Positions 48,779 through 59,450 of a stretch of 64,000 bases of DNA are shown here, in pieces. How positions within the stretch are numbered: the first letter of the stretch is position 1; the number at the start of each line of letters is the position of its first letter. The notes under the pieces were generated by a model, which saw only the letters and a program-made list of their open reading frames with translations, made no database searches and had not been told where the DNA came from. The stretch is from Lithospermum erythrorhizon (lineage: Eukaryota > Streptophyta > Magnoliopsida > Boraginales > Boraginaceae): the NCBI GenBank assembly GCA_019722365.1, contig JADFUC010001925.1:1488001-1552000 (forward strand), given 5' to 3'. A program made the translations under genes and the position numbers.

Positions 48779-50827
48779 TATAATACAAAAAATAATTTTT
48801 ATTATTTATTCAAAAGGGTACAAAATAAAACCCACTATATGGAAAAATTCATCAATGTCTGGGTTTATCAAATCGAAGAGAGTCATTGTCCAAACTATAA
48901 GTTCTAGCGTTCTTGACGATTAGTGAGATATGCAGGTTCTTGACTTGACTTGATTTGGTCTTGATAGGAGCTTGGTATAAGTTCGGCTTGACTTGAGCTT
49001 GATTTGAGATTGGGCTTGACTTGAACTTGATTTGACCTTGAGCTTGACTTGGTTTGATTTGATTTGAGCTTGGATAGGAGCTTTATGAGCTGGACTTGGA
49101 TAGGAGCTTTATAAGCTGGATATGTGTCCTGGTCTTGATGGACTTGAGACTGGTCTTGACTTGGATATGGTCCGAGTCGGGGAGCCTTAGCAGCGTATTC
49201 TGTGTTGTGTTGGACTTGTTCTTGGATGCTTTGAAACGTCACGAGTCATATTAGACTTGATGGACTTCTTGCCAAGTGTCTTGAGTGTCTTTGCAGTAGG
49301 TCTTCACCTTTAGGATTTATTACCCGAGGTACTTCACCTTTTGTGGTAGAACTTGAGGGATGTTCCCAGTGAGATTGAGTAGTTGTACTACTCCTTAGCA
49401 TGGGCGAGTAGTTGTGCTACTTGTCTTTGGTGGGACTTGTAGGCTATCTTTGCTTGACTTGATTTGGACTTAGTGTATTGATATGACACTTGTCTTAAAG
49501 CTCCAAGCTTTGTAAGGCGTATTAGATGATAGCAACCAAGTTATTGAGCAATGTCTGGCTTCTTGTTTTGTACTGACGGCCTTAGCGACTTGTTGTAGTA
49601 GTGATGAAAGGAACTTAGTGAGATTTGGCCCTAACTTGGATTTGATTTAAGCTTTGGAAGCCTTTGTATGCTTCTAGCTTGTCTCTGACGGTCTTAGCAA
49701 GCTTGTTATTGTTGTATGAGAGTGGGGCTTAGTGAGATTTAGTCTCGGCTTCGAGGCTTACTAGCTTGTACTACGAGGCGGTCTTATGAGCTTATTTGTT
49801 GTATTGATGTCGGTATGAAAGGTTGAGTATTCCAACCTTGTTGATGACAACGATCACTGGGCATGACTTTAATATATTTTTTGCTTGGACTCAACTATAG
49901 GGAGGTGAATATTCGGTGTATTTTCTATTTACGGCAACTTGATGAATCAAACACGAGAATTTTCGGTGTTCATGCAACATTTATAGTGTCAGTGCTTAGC
50001 TAATTCCTCGTGGCCGAGCGTTCTGAAGATTTGTGTGATTCATAGTAAATTTTGCTTATAATAGCGAAGAATTATTGCGTTTGTGCAATAATTCTTAATT
50101 AGGGAGCCTATTGGGCTCTTTGGAGGTGTTTTTCCATCCACATGTGTGTATTTGGTGGTTTAAAAGTTTAACTTTGAGAATTCAAAAAGTGTCCATGTAT
50201 TTTTTCGGATGTTTTTTGTGTATTTTTCTAAATAGAAAATGTTGATATTATTTTTAGAAAATAAGGAGGCATTTATAGGCTTTAGGCCTTGAATACTTGA
50301 TTCGATTGGTTGGTTTAATTTGGTGGATCACAGATGTAATAAGATTGAATTTGGAGAGCAAGATTTGAACCGTGGGAGATGGCCCAATATTAAAATAATA
50401 TTTTAATATTTTTGTTTGGAGATCACGGCATCAAGGGTATGGGTGCCCCCTCTGAATTCACGGGTAACATTACCCTAATTCACTTATTATTTGCATAGAA
50501 TAGATATTTTAGACGCTTCGTTTGTCGAGAAAATCTAAATTTTGTTTGGTTTTCACGCTGAATTTTATTATTAAAATTTTTGTAAATTGCAAGGGACCTA
50601 TTTCGAGTTTAAAATTAATGTTAATTGATATAAAATTAATTTACTTCAATTAATTTGGGGGCTTAATTCAGGAAGAGCCTTGTTAATACGAGGGTTTCAC
50701 GTTAAATTAGGGTTGATCGAGGAGGCTACAACTTGGCGTGACATTTCTTTAGTTGTTTGATTTAATTAATTTGATTTGATCATCCTAATCATTTTAATTA
50801 TTATTTAATAAATTTTCACTATCTATA
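48779..50827 (-). mobile_element. Solo LTR family copy C, TSD GATCC
   Basis: Flanked by exact GATCC at 48774-48778 and 50828-50832. Termini are TATAATAC...CTATA, one transition each from TG...CA. Read on the minus strand it starts TATAGATAGTGAAAATTT (matching copy D's TGTAGATAGTGG) and has a CCTATAAATGCC promoter-like site (about 50268-50279). It carries the TCAAG-type degenerate array and ends with TTCGATTTGATAAA and AATAATAAAAATT as in copies A and B. The element is 2,049 bp with no internal genes. ORF 48904-49242 is array translation. Confidence 0.75.
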
Positions 50828-50947
50828 GATCCATAACAAATTTATGTAACTTTACAATAATATATACATATTTTCTTAAGAATATAAGATCCATAACAAA
50901 TTTATGTAACTTGAAAATAATATATACATATTTTCTTAAGAATACAG
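50828..50947. repeat. 60-bp exact-period tandem duplication
   Basis: GATCCATAACAAATTTATGT recurs at exactly 60-bp spacing (50828 and 50888) with only a few mismatches. It begins at the TSD of the adjacent solo LTR. Confidence 0.9.
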
Positions 50948-50994
50948 GTAGTATTAAATTTTAAAGATCAAACATCACATTACAAACATAAAAG

Positions 50995-51098
50995 TTTTTT
51001 TAATTTGCTTTAATTGCAAACAGTTGAATTCGAAACATTATAATAGTTCTTTTAATTTACTTTAATTGCAAACACTTAAATTCGAAACATCATAAATC
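50995..51098. repeat. 52-bp tandem duplication downstream of ZFP copy 2
   Basis: TTTAATTGCAAACA...TTCGAAACAT occurs twice, at about 50995-51046 and 51047-51098, in the likely 3' UTR of the minus-strand zinc-finger gene. Confidence 0.8.
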
Positions 51099-51198
51099 AC
51101 TTGGAAGTGATTAAACAATCACATAAACATAGACTTGGACGGTAAACATAACGACTCTTATTACAATAGTTTGACAGACTCACATGAAATACATTAAT

Positions 51199-52170
51199 TT
51201 AAAGTTTCAAAGTAAGATCAGGTTCATCTCTTCCTTGGTCATCCTCGACTCTTTGCACCAAACGTTCTCCATAACTTCCTTCTATGATGTTGTTGTGTGT
51301 TGAAGAACCAGCACCATTGTTTGTCGAAGTAGTACTTGCAAAAATACCTCCCAATGAAATATCAGAACCCCACCATGCATTTTGATATTGATAAATTGCT
51401 GCATTCATCATTTGGTTATATGGTGACATTGGTGGAGTCATCAAGTATGAATTAGCCCACATATTATTGTCGTTGTGAAAATTATAACTAGAGGAGGATC
51501 CTCCAATTGCCGAAGGCCTCTGAATTATCGGTCCTGTCCTAAAACCAATTGGTCCATCGAAAGGTGGGTTGTAGACCATGTTACCTGGACGACTCAGGTT
51601 CGAGTAATAATAAGCATAAGGAGAATTGAGTGGCGGAATGTTGCTAGGATAATTGAATGGAGGAATGTGGCTAGGATAATTGAATGGCGGAATGTTGCTA
51701 GGAGGGGTGGCAACAAAGTTGTTGCGAACCCTTCTACGACGTGCACGCTCTTGCCTATGCATATTTTGATGTGCACCAAGAGCCTGACTAGTAGCAAATT
51801 CTCTATTGCACCCCTTGCAAATGAAAGGACCTCCCCTAGAAACAAATCTTGGAAGGGCTAATTGCATTTCATTTGATGATCCATCGGATGGAGTATCCAT
51901 AGGGATTACTTGATTATTGACCGTATTATTAGCATACTCATTCGAGCTCTCGGTTTCAAGGTCGATGACAAGTTGGAGATTTGGTGAGGATATATTATTT
52001 GGATGTGTATGTGGAGGGTTAGGGTCCCTAACTAGGGTTCCTTCCATTTGTTGTTCATTAGTTTCCCTTTGCATTTGGGGTATGGCTCCATCTAAGGATG
52101 CATTGGAGTGGGTATCATGAGAAATTGTTTGATTGAGTGGGTTTAGAACAAGATTATTTGAGCTTTCCAT
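51199..52170 (-). CDS. Single-C2H2 zinc-finger protein with C-terminal EAR motif
   Basis: Uninterrupted 323-aa protein, no introns. One C2H2 finger with C118, C121, H134 and H138 contains QALGAH (129-134), a variant of the plant QALGGH signature. A basic run RARRRRVR (142-149) follows and could be a nuclear signal. Residues 159-185 hold three 9-residue repeats of the type NIPPFNYPS. The C-terminus DLTLKL (318-323) is an EAR repression motif, as in SUPERMAN/KNUCKLES-like and ZFP repressors. Family members bind DNA and recruit TOPLESS-type corepressors; a specific orthologue is not claimed. The homologous frame continues 90 nt upstream, but the ancestral ATG (about 52260) is now out of frame by one base, so the start is placed at 52170. 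Confidence 0.88.
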   Translation of the reverse strand: MESSNNLVLNPLNQTISHDTHSNASLDGAIPQMQRETNEQQMEGTLVRDPNPPHTHPNNISSPNLQLVIDLETESSNEYANNTVNNQVIPMDTPSDGSSNEMQLALPRFVSRGGPFICKGCNREFATSQALGAHQNMHRQERARRRRVRNNFVATPPSNIPPFNYPSHIPPFNYPSNIPPLNSPYAYYYSNLSRPGNMVYNPPFDGPIGFRTGPIIQRPSAIGGSSSSYNFHNDNNMWANSYLMTPPMSPYNQMMNAAIYQYQNAWWGSDISLGGIFASTTSTNNGAGSSTHNNIIEGSYGERLVQRVEDDQGRDEPDLTLKL

Positions 52171-52260
52171 TTGGTTGTTAGGAAAAATTGTATGTGGTGT
52201 GGAGGAGTTCTCTTGTGTAAGTGAAGGTTTAGATCCCTCAGAACCAAGGGTTTTTTTCCA

Positions 52261-53980
52261 TTTTTTTGCTTCTATCTCTTTGAAAAAAAATGAAATTTCT
52301 TTAATGCCAATGAGTTAAACAAGAGTTGTATTGCTTATGGAAATGGTGTGATTGAGACTCCTTAAATAACCTTTTAGAGTCAAGCTCTCTTGTCTGGATA
52401 TAATTAAATGAGTTCTTGAAGCTAAGATTACTTTCCAAATTTGAACTATTATTAAAAATGTAGTTATTAATGGTGTCGGGTGGGGGAGTTGGCAGCACCA
52501 GTGAAGAGATAGTGTGATTGTGTTGTAATTTGGTTCATGTTGTAATGTGTTTTCTCCTATCCTTAATATAAGTCGCTTATGTTGTTAGTTTTCAATTTAA
52601 TCAAATTATAAATCGCTTTTATTGTTAGTTTTCAATTTATTCAAATTATAAATCGTTTAACCTATTTAACACCATATTTTGTCTAATATATCCTTAATTA
52701 ATGAAACCAATATTTCCTATAAAATAGACATCCAAATATAGTTTCATTTCTTCCACTAAATTCGGTGTAATTAAATTGAAAAAATTAATGAATGGTAAGT
52801 TATAAAAATAAAAAAGGAACATTTAGATCATTAATTATTATTAAATGAAGCCTAAAATTATCAAATGTTCACTATATTAAAAAAAACAACATAATTGACT
52901 TATATTAAGGATATGAGGGAGTAATAATTTAGTTCTCAATATTTTCATATTTATTGTAGTATGGTCCTAGAAAATGATAAATATTGCATATTTGTCGCTA
53001 TTTTGAATGTCCAAATAGGATAAATGTACAACATTTTTCACTTTCGGGGACCACATATTGAAATATGTATACCACTTTCGTGGACTAGTCTATAAGAGTG
53101 CCACAATCTTAAGACGAAATTGCACCAGAGTTACACTATATGAGACTATATTAACAAATAATACATTCTAGTAGTGGTGTGGTATCACATTACACAAATT
53201 GTGTTCCATCAGTACGACTTATAAATGTTCATTACTTGTAACGGGTTAATTGGTTAGTTTAAATATAAAATATATTTTCTCAGATTCTTTCTTTCTTGTC
53301 TTTTCACAGATTTAATTTTTTGTTTAATGTTATCGGCTTCACATAGAAAATTAATTTTACATTTTAATGTACTTTTTGACTACTTTTGTTATTAAATTAT
53401 CAACCAACCAAAATTCCATATAGGAGTTTCAATTAATTGACATTTTTATATTTTTAATATACTTTTTGAGTTTTAAATTGGACAATCTTCATTGTATGGA
53501 GGTTGTATAATATTTGATAAAAATCAATGGGTATCAATTATCTCTATTTTTTTTATTTGGTTGAACTTTTAAATATGCTTAAACCTATAAATATGTTATA
53601 AAATAAAAAAATTAGTCAACGTACTTTTCATGTTTGGTTCACAATTTTTTTTGTAATAAATTCATTGAATATATTCAAGTCAAACTATAGACATGGACAT
53701 AAATGAGAAAAAGGTTGATCATTATAAAACGGTCAAGTTTTACATTTTTTAATCAAATAATAAAGCTTACCAAAGAGATAATTTCATAACTGATTAATAT
53801 ATATATATATATTATAATATCCAAACTAATTAAATGTATTAATTAGCTCTGATAAATGGATTTTAAGTGGCTAATTATCAATAGGTTATATGGGTTGGAA
53901 ATATGTAATAATCGATCTCATAAAATGTCGTTGAACAATTTACATTGTACATCTGATTTATACATTCAATCTATATAAGT
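52261..53980. repeat. Segmental duplication copy 2, upstream part
   Basis: Homologous to 46203-48230 as described for copy 1. No gene seen. Homology breaks near 53.9 kb and resumes at 55.76 kb, so about 1.8 kb was inserted here. Confidence 0.75.
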
Positions 53981-53984
53981 TCAC

Positions 53985-54838
53985 AATATGTTAACTATTT
54001 TACAATTAATATTTAGGATTTACCGGCATCGACATTTAGGGGTCTGATGACTTACTAGAGTCGCTCGTGACTCTATATATTAATAAAATAATCGTTTAAC
54101 TTGTTTTAATATATTACTATTGTCGCTCCGTCTAAGAGGTCACACACAAGCTTGATGGCTTGAAGCTAAATAATAAATGTATTAAACTTTCAGTATAAAG
54201 TGAAACACGAAGGAACATTCGCGATAAACGAATCCAGGGCCGAATGGCGCTCAACCAGGAAAGGAAGGAGGTTTTGAAACCTTCCGCTGCGCCTCTTAGA
54301 CACGCGGTCCCGGCCCCGAGGAATAGGGAGGAGATTCTTTAACCTTCCCTCCTATTTTATGAGGTTTATCTTAAAGAGTTTTTGAAATATTCTACCACCT
54401 TATTAAGGATAGACATTTCGGAATATTCTAAACACCTCTATATAAGGAGACTAAGTTGAATAGGAAAAACAAAATGCTCACAATTTTATTTGCATGAAAT
54501 AAAATCTCTCCTCTCCTCTCCTCCCCAAAATCGCCGCCCCTTCCCCATTGGAAAGAATAGTTTCTCTTCCAATTTTGTTCGTTGTTTCTACTTTAAACGT
54601 TCTAGTAAAACGTATGGAAGGGTTAAATCGATTTGTTGGTGTGGGGCTATCTTGGAGATCTCTTTCGGTTGAGTATTGTGAGCAATTCAATTCCGATGCC
54701 TACTAATAACAATCGACAAAAAGATACACACTCGTAGTCCGTTGATTTATTATTTTTGTACAATCCATAGTATTCTAGGATTCATATCCGATAGGTTTAG
54801 AACTATTGCTATACGTTAAGAACACCAACAATATGTTG
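53985..54838. other. Inserted block, possibly LTR-derived
   Basis: Absent from duplication copy 1. It contains a GC-rich stretch (54225-54350), a TATA-like CTATATAAGG at 54436-54445, a CT-rich leader and an end AACACCAACA. A start TGTCGCTCCG at 54121 would give TG...CA ends of an LTR of about 710 bp, but no target-site duplication was found. ORFs on both strands (54478-54690) have no domains. Confidence 0.35.
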
Positions 54839-55641
54839 TTAGAGCATGTGCATCAAATCCCTTAAAAGCTAAAATAGGGGATGAAATTACTAAAAATAAA
54901 AAAAAAATTGTGCTTTTTCGGGTCTCCACAAATAAGTTCCCTGGAAATAAGTTGCCCACATAAAATTATTCTGCCCACCATCTTCAACTTGAAATTATAC
55001 TCTCCCTATTATTTTTTCAATAGTAGTGAATCTTCTAAAATACATACATAAAAAGTAAGCTCTAAAAATAAATTAAAAAATAGTTATTTAGAGTGCATTT
55101 TAGAAAAAAATTAGGAAAATCAGATCCCCTAAAAGCTAAAATAGAGGTTGAAATCACTAAGAATGAAAAAAAAATTGTGCTTTTGCAGCTCCCCTAAAAT
55201 AAGTCGGTTCCCCATAAAATTATTCATTCACCCTCTTCACCTTCTAAATTTATACTCTTCCTATTATTTTTTTAATAGTGAAGTGAATAATAGGGGAATG
55301 CGCGCTAGAAGCATGTGCATTAGCTCTCCCTAAAATTACTTACAAAATAAGCGAAATCATACTTTTCTTATTTTTAGAGGTTGAAACTTTTATGTATGTA
55401 TCTTTCTGATTTCCTCATTATTCACCCAAAATATAAAAATCGTGTATTTCAAGATTTTCATTAATATAAGAAAAGGTCAAGTATGGGAAAATATTATAGG
55501 GAGCGGTACAAATTTGGGATGTGTGTAATTTTTTTAGGGGCTCAAGTTATTTTAGGGGAGCTGAAAAAACATCATTTTATCCATTTTTAGTTTTTTCATC
55601 TCCTAGTATAGCTATTAGAGTAGCTGATGCACATGCTCTAA
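54839..55641. mobile_element. MITE-like element with 17-bp perfect TIRs
   Basis: TTAGAGCATGTGCATCA (54839-54855) is exactly mirrored by TGATGCACATGCTCTAA (55625-55641). Internally, an AAAAGCTAAAATAG...AAATTGTGCTTTT...CATAAAATTATTC block occurs twice in direct orientation (from about 54860 and 55128). A further GAAGCATGTGCATTAGCTC end-like copy lies at about 55310. This indicates a nested or partially duplicated element. No transposase is present. Confidence 0.75.
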
Positions 55642-55932
55642 AGACCATATGAAAAGCTAACCCCAAAATAAAAAATAATGTTTCAAAATATATTTTAGAA
55701 ATTTTTTTAGGAGAGTTGATGTAAATGTTAAACATTTAGTTAAGCAAAGAGTTTTTATAGTCGTTTTGAAACAAGACGTTCTATCATACAAATTAAACAT
55801 TTAATTTGTTCTCCTAGAAATATGTAACATATTGGTATTTATAATTTCATTCCCCCATATAAAAAGATTGGTTTATTTTAAATTTTGATAGTTGATTTTT
55901 TAAATTTTGAGCTTAAGATTTTCTATATGTTT

Positions 55933-56226
55933 GAGATAATTGCTGATTTGGTCCCAAATAGTGGGTCGATGTTGCCTTTTGGTCCTAGAAAGTGCAAAAG
56001 TTGCAAAATGGTCCCCAAAATTATCACAAAGTTGCAAATTGGTCCCCAAATTACCTCAAAGTTGCAAATTGGTCCCCACGTTTTCCGTTAGCATTTAACG
56101 GTTCCGTCAAATTTGGGGACCAATTTGCAATTTTATGGTAATTTCGGGGACCGATACAACTTTGCATGATGCAGGACCAAATGGCAACCTCGATCCATTT
56201 TCTCTTACCAAATCAGCAATTATCTC
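55933..56226. mobile_element. 294-bp element with 20-bp perfect TIRs, MULE-like
   Basis: GAGATAATTGCTGATTTGGT (55933-55952) is exactly mirrored at 56207-56226. Inside are inverted and tandem copies of AAGTTGCAAATTGGTCCCC. Flanking 9-mers TATATGTTT and TATAAATTT match at seven of nine positions, which fits a decayed 9-bp Mutator-type TSD. Confidence 0.75.
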
Positions 56227-56244
56227 TATAAATTTTGTTCTATC

Positions 56245-57405
56245 TTTCCATTTGCCCTTGAAATTAACTTCATTTTTCCCGGCACTTTTTGACTATCAAC
56301 TTAACTTGTCCTTTTTGAAGTCGAGTTTCTCTATTAAAATTGGTAGAATATTTTTTAATAGAAGGGAAAATTTAGAATAGCATAAACATTAGATATTTTG
56401 GGATCACTTTTAAATACAACTAAATATGTGTAATTATTTTTATCTCATAAAATATGTATAATTATTTTAAACCTCACCCCCTACCCCGGCACTCTGCCGC
56501 CCCTCATCATGCAACTACCTCGGCCCCAGCGCACACACCTGACCAGCTACGTGAACCAAATAAGCCACAGCTATGGAACAATTCCTTTGAAATTAAAAGA
56601 TGTCATTCAGCATGCAAAATTAAGGGGAAAAATGGGTCTTGAAATCCATTTTAGTAAACTCAAAAACACTTTGAAGAAAGCTTCCAAAAGCTTCTAAGAA
56701 TAGCAATCAAACAAAAAAAAATCATAACGAGCCTAGAAGACCAAAGAAAAAAAGAGCGAAAAAAGATTCAAACTTTATCTACAAATAAATTCTTTGATAT
56801 AAACAACTAAAATCAATAAACAAAAGATAAAATTTAAAATTCATTGATATAGAAATAACAACCTTAGTGCCCTCAAAATTAGCGTGCTTAGCCAACTCCC
56901 CAAAAAGAACCTATTTCACAATAAAAATGGGCTTCTTTAATTTCGAGTGGGATGGGGTAGCTACGTTAGTTGGGGAACGTAGGGAGGAGGAGATGAGATG
57001 CGGGGAGGCGGGGAGTAAAGCGAGTAGTTGGTAAGATAGTTGGGTTTATGGGGATTAAGAAATGGTGGGTGTGGCTTTTGTGTTTGAAGAAATGGATGGT
57101 TGGTTGGGGAAAGGGGGGAGAGGTGAAGAAGACTGTTATTAGGAAATGAGTTAGAGGCTTATGGGGTTTTAAAATAATTACATATATTACAGTTATTAAA
57201 TTAATTACATGTTTAGTTAATATTTAAAAGTTCCCCAATATCTAGTGTTTATGCAATTCCAAATTTATCCTTCAATGCAAAATATTTGCCTATTTTAATA
57301 AGAGAAAACTGCTTTCGAGGCATTCAAAAAGATAGTTTAGAGAGCAAGTGAGATAATAGTTCGAGGAAGCGATGTGAAAGTGATAGTTCAGGGGGCAAAA
57401 AGAAA
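56245..57405. mobile_element. Foldback (long-TIR) element, about 1.16 kb
   Basis: Imperfect inverted arms of more than 200 bp. Examples: TTTCTCTATTAAAAT near 56327 mirrors ATTTTAATAAGAGAAA near 57293; GCATAAACATTAGATATT near 56381 mirrors AATATCTAGTGTTTATGC near 57237; TTTGCCCTTGAA mirrors the TTCAGGGGGCAAAA end. The left interior is C-rich and the right interior G-rich. A non-autonomous Mutator-like or foldback transposon is inferred. No ORF with transposase character. Confidence 0.65.
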
Positions 57406-57479
57406 AGAAGCTTATATAAAATGTTAGTATTTTAATGTATTTTAACTATATTAATATGATACTTTTATTTAAATCAAAG

Positions 57480-57504
57480 TTATATATATATATATATATA
57501 TATG
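57480..57504. repeat. (TA)n microsatellite
   Basis: About 12 uninterrupted TA units. Confidence 0.9.
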
Positions 57505-57890
57505 TATCAAAATTTGTTAATTTTATATATTAAAAATTAAACTAGATATTATTTTTGAAATAGATATAATATTAATTAATTCAATTTTAATTTAAAGGTC
57601 AACTATTAACAAACATAAAAATCCTTGTACTCTAATTGGGATATATTTTAAAATTACACACACCAACTTTATATTAGTCAACCCTATCTCTACTTTTAGT
57701 GTCATAAAGCAAGAGTCTTAGAGTCAACAATATCATCAATAACTTTCATTATGTTTAGGATTAGTAAAAGTACTAATTTATTCCCATTCAATTATTAGTT
57801 ATGATACAAAATAGACTTATTATTAGGAAATGGTTGTTTACTCTACTTTTCACATATGTTATTTTACATTATATCTTGAGAAATTTGGCT

Positions 57891-59445
57891 TGTGTCACTA
57901 AAAAATATTTTATTATTCATATGTGCTTCGAATAATAAAATTCTTTTAGGGAAATCTTTCTCGGTACAAAGAATATTTATTAAATGGATTGGGATTCGAC
58001 TATCGATGCGGTATGTGCTGTCATTATCTTGGCGTCCTAAGTATTTCCTTGATTTGATATGGACTCTCGAGTTAGGTGAGGCTTGGGTCTTGGAAGGTTA
58101 GATATGTGTCACAGACGGGGCTCGGGACAGGACCCAGTCTTTGACTTGGAATATGGTCGAACGGGGTGCTTGATCGGTCTTGTCCCGCGTGTGGTTGGCT
58201 GTGGACTTGATGGGTGTATTGGACTTGGATCCTTGAGATGTGGTGCGGATGGAGGGAGCTGGACGGCCTCTCCGGCAGTTGGATAGGTAAGGCTAGCTAG
58301 TGAGTTGGACGCCTTCTTTGACTTGAATAGGTGGGCGGTGGATCTTCGACCACTTTTTTTGTTGGATATGTCCTTGTGGTAAGACTTTGACGAAGACATA
58401 TAGATTCAGTACAGGTACCTTGACTGACTTCACTTGCTCGATCTTTGGATGTAGAGCGGGGAGCTTCGGCCCGATTTGATCTACTTTTTCTTTGATTTGA
58501 CTTGGGGGTTAATTAGGCGGCTCAGCCACCGTCTACTTAATGGGATGATCCTCCTGCTACTCTGATATATATTCCGGCGCCTGGCCCAGATGGAGGCAGG
58601 GGCTTGGCCGGCCCAATCTCTCACGGATTTGATGCTTAGTGCTTAAGGGGCTTGGCGTGTTTCTAGCGGCTTGGTGAGGATGGACAACTCCTTCTTGTCG
58701 GAAATTCAGTTATACGCCTTTTTGAGAGGTTGGATGACTTCTTGGTGCTTAGAGTGGGGGCTTAGGCGGCTTGATCCTCTCTCACAGTTTGATATAGTCA
58801 GAGGCTTGACGTGTTTCTTACTTGTATACAGTTGGGGAGAGGAGACTCTTTATTTGGGGCACCGGATTGTCCACCTTCCTTGATGGTTTAAGGCGTCTAT
58901 CTAAATGTTCCGGTGTCACGGAGTGCTTCTTCCACTTTGAATCTTGAGTACGGAGGTACTTGAGGTGCACATGCTTTGAGTTTTTCTAACTTTTGGCTAA
59001 GCTTTTCACCCACTTCAACTTATGATTTTATTTTCGAAACTATGGGGTATTTATAGGCTAATGATGCGATTAGGATGGTTTTTTCGTTTCGGGTGGATCA
59101 TGATCTTGGCCGTTGATTTTGAGGGCATGATGCGGACCGTCGGATATTTTGCATGACTTGTTGCTCAAGAAAGAAGAGACGCCTATTTTGAGGGTTTTTT
59201 GAGTCGTGATGAATTTATCTATTGACCCCGACGTTCCTTTGCTTCATTAACTTAAGCATTGCATCTTTAGAAACCTATTTTTAAGGTTTAAATTAGAGTT
59301 TTATTTAATGTAGTCTAAATTTTAACTAGAATTAATAATGATTCATGATTAGGAACCTGTTAATGGGTTTGAAAATTAATCTAATTAATAAATCCATAAA
59401 AATAAATTTTATTAATTAAAATTAATTAAAATTCCACTATCTACA
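57891..59445 (-). mobile_element. Solo LTR family copy D, TSD TGGCT
   Basis: Exact flanking TGGCT at 57886-57890 and 59446-59450. Ends are TGTGTCACTA...ATCTACA. On the minus strand it starts TGTAGATAGTGGAATTTT, has an ATAAATACC promoter-like site (about 59045-59055), and shares GGATATGTGTC and GACTTGGATATGGTC blocks with copy C. Length 1,555 bp, no internal genes. The ORFs within (58109-58399 minus, 58083-58286 plus) are not conserved. Confidence 0.8.
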
Positions 59446-59450
59446 TGGCT

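Noticed and set aside
48904..49242. 112-codon minus-strand ORF of similar composition
   Set aside because: Same low-complexity array in LTR copy C; the frame is open only because the hexamer lacks stops.
54478..54690. Overlapping ORFs on both strands near 54.5 kb
   Set aside because: Short, mutually overlapping, no domains, and inside an inserted LTR-like block.
58109..58399. 96-codon minus-strand ORF in the 58-kb region
   Set aside because: Located wholly inside solo LTR D and absent from LTR copies A-C.
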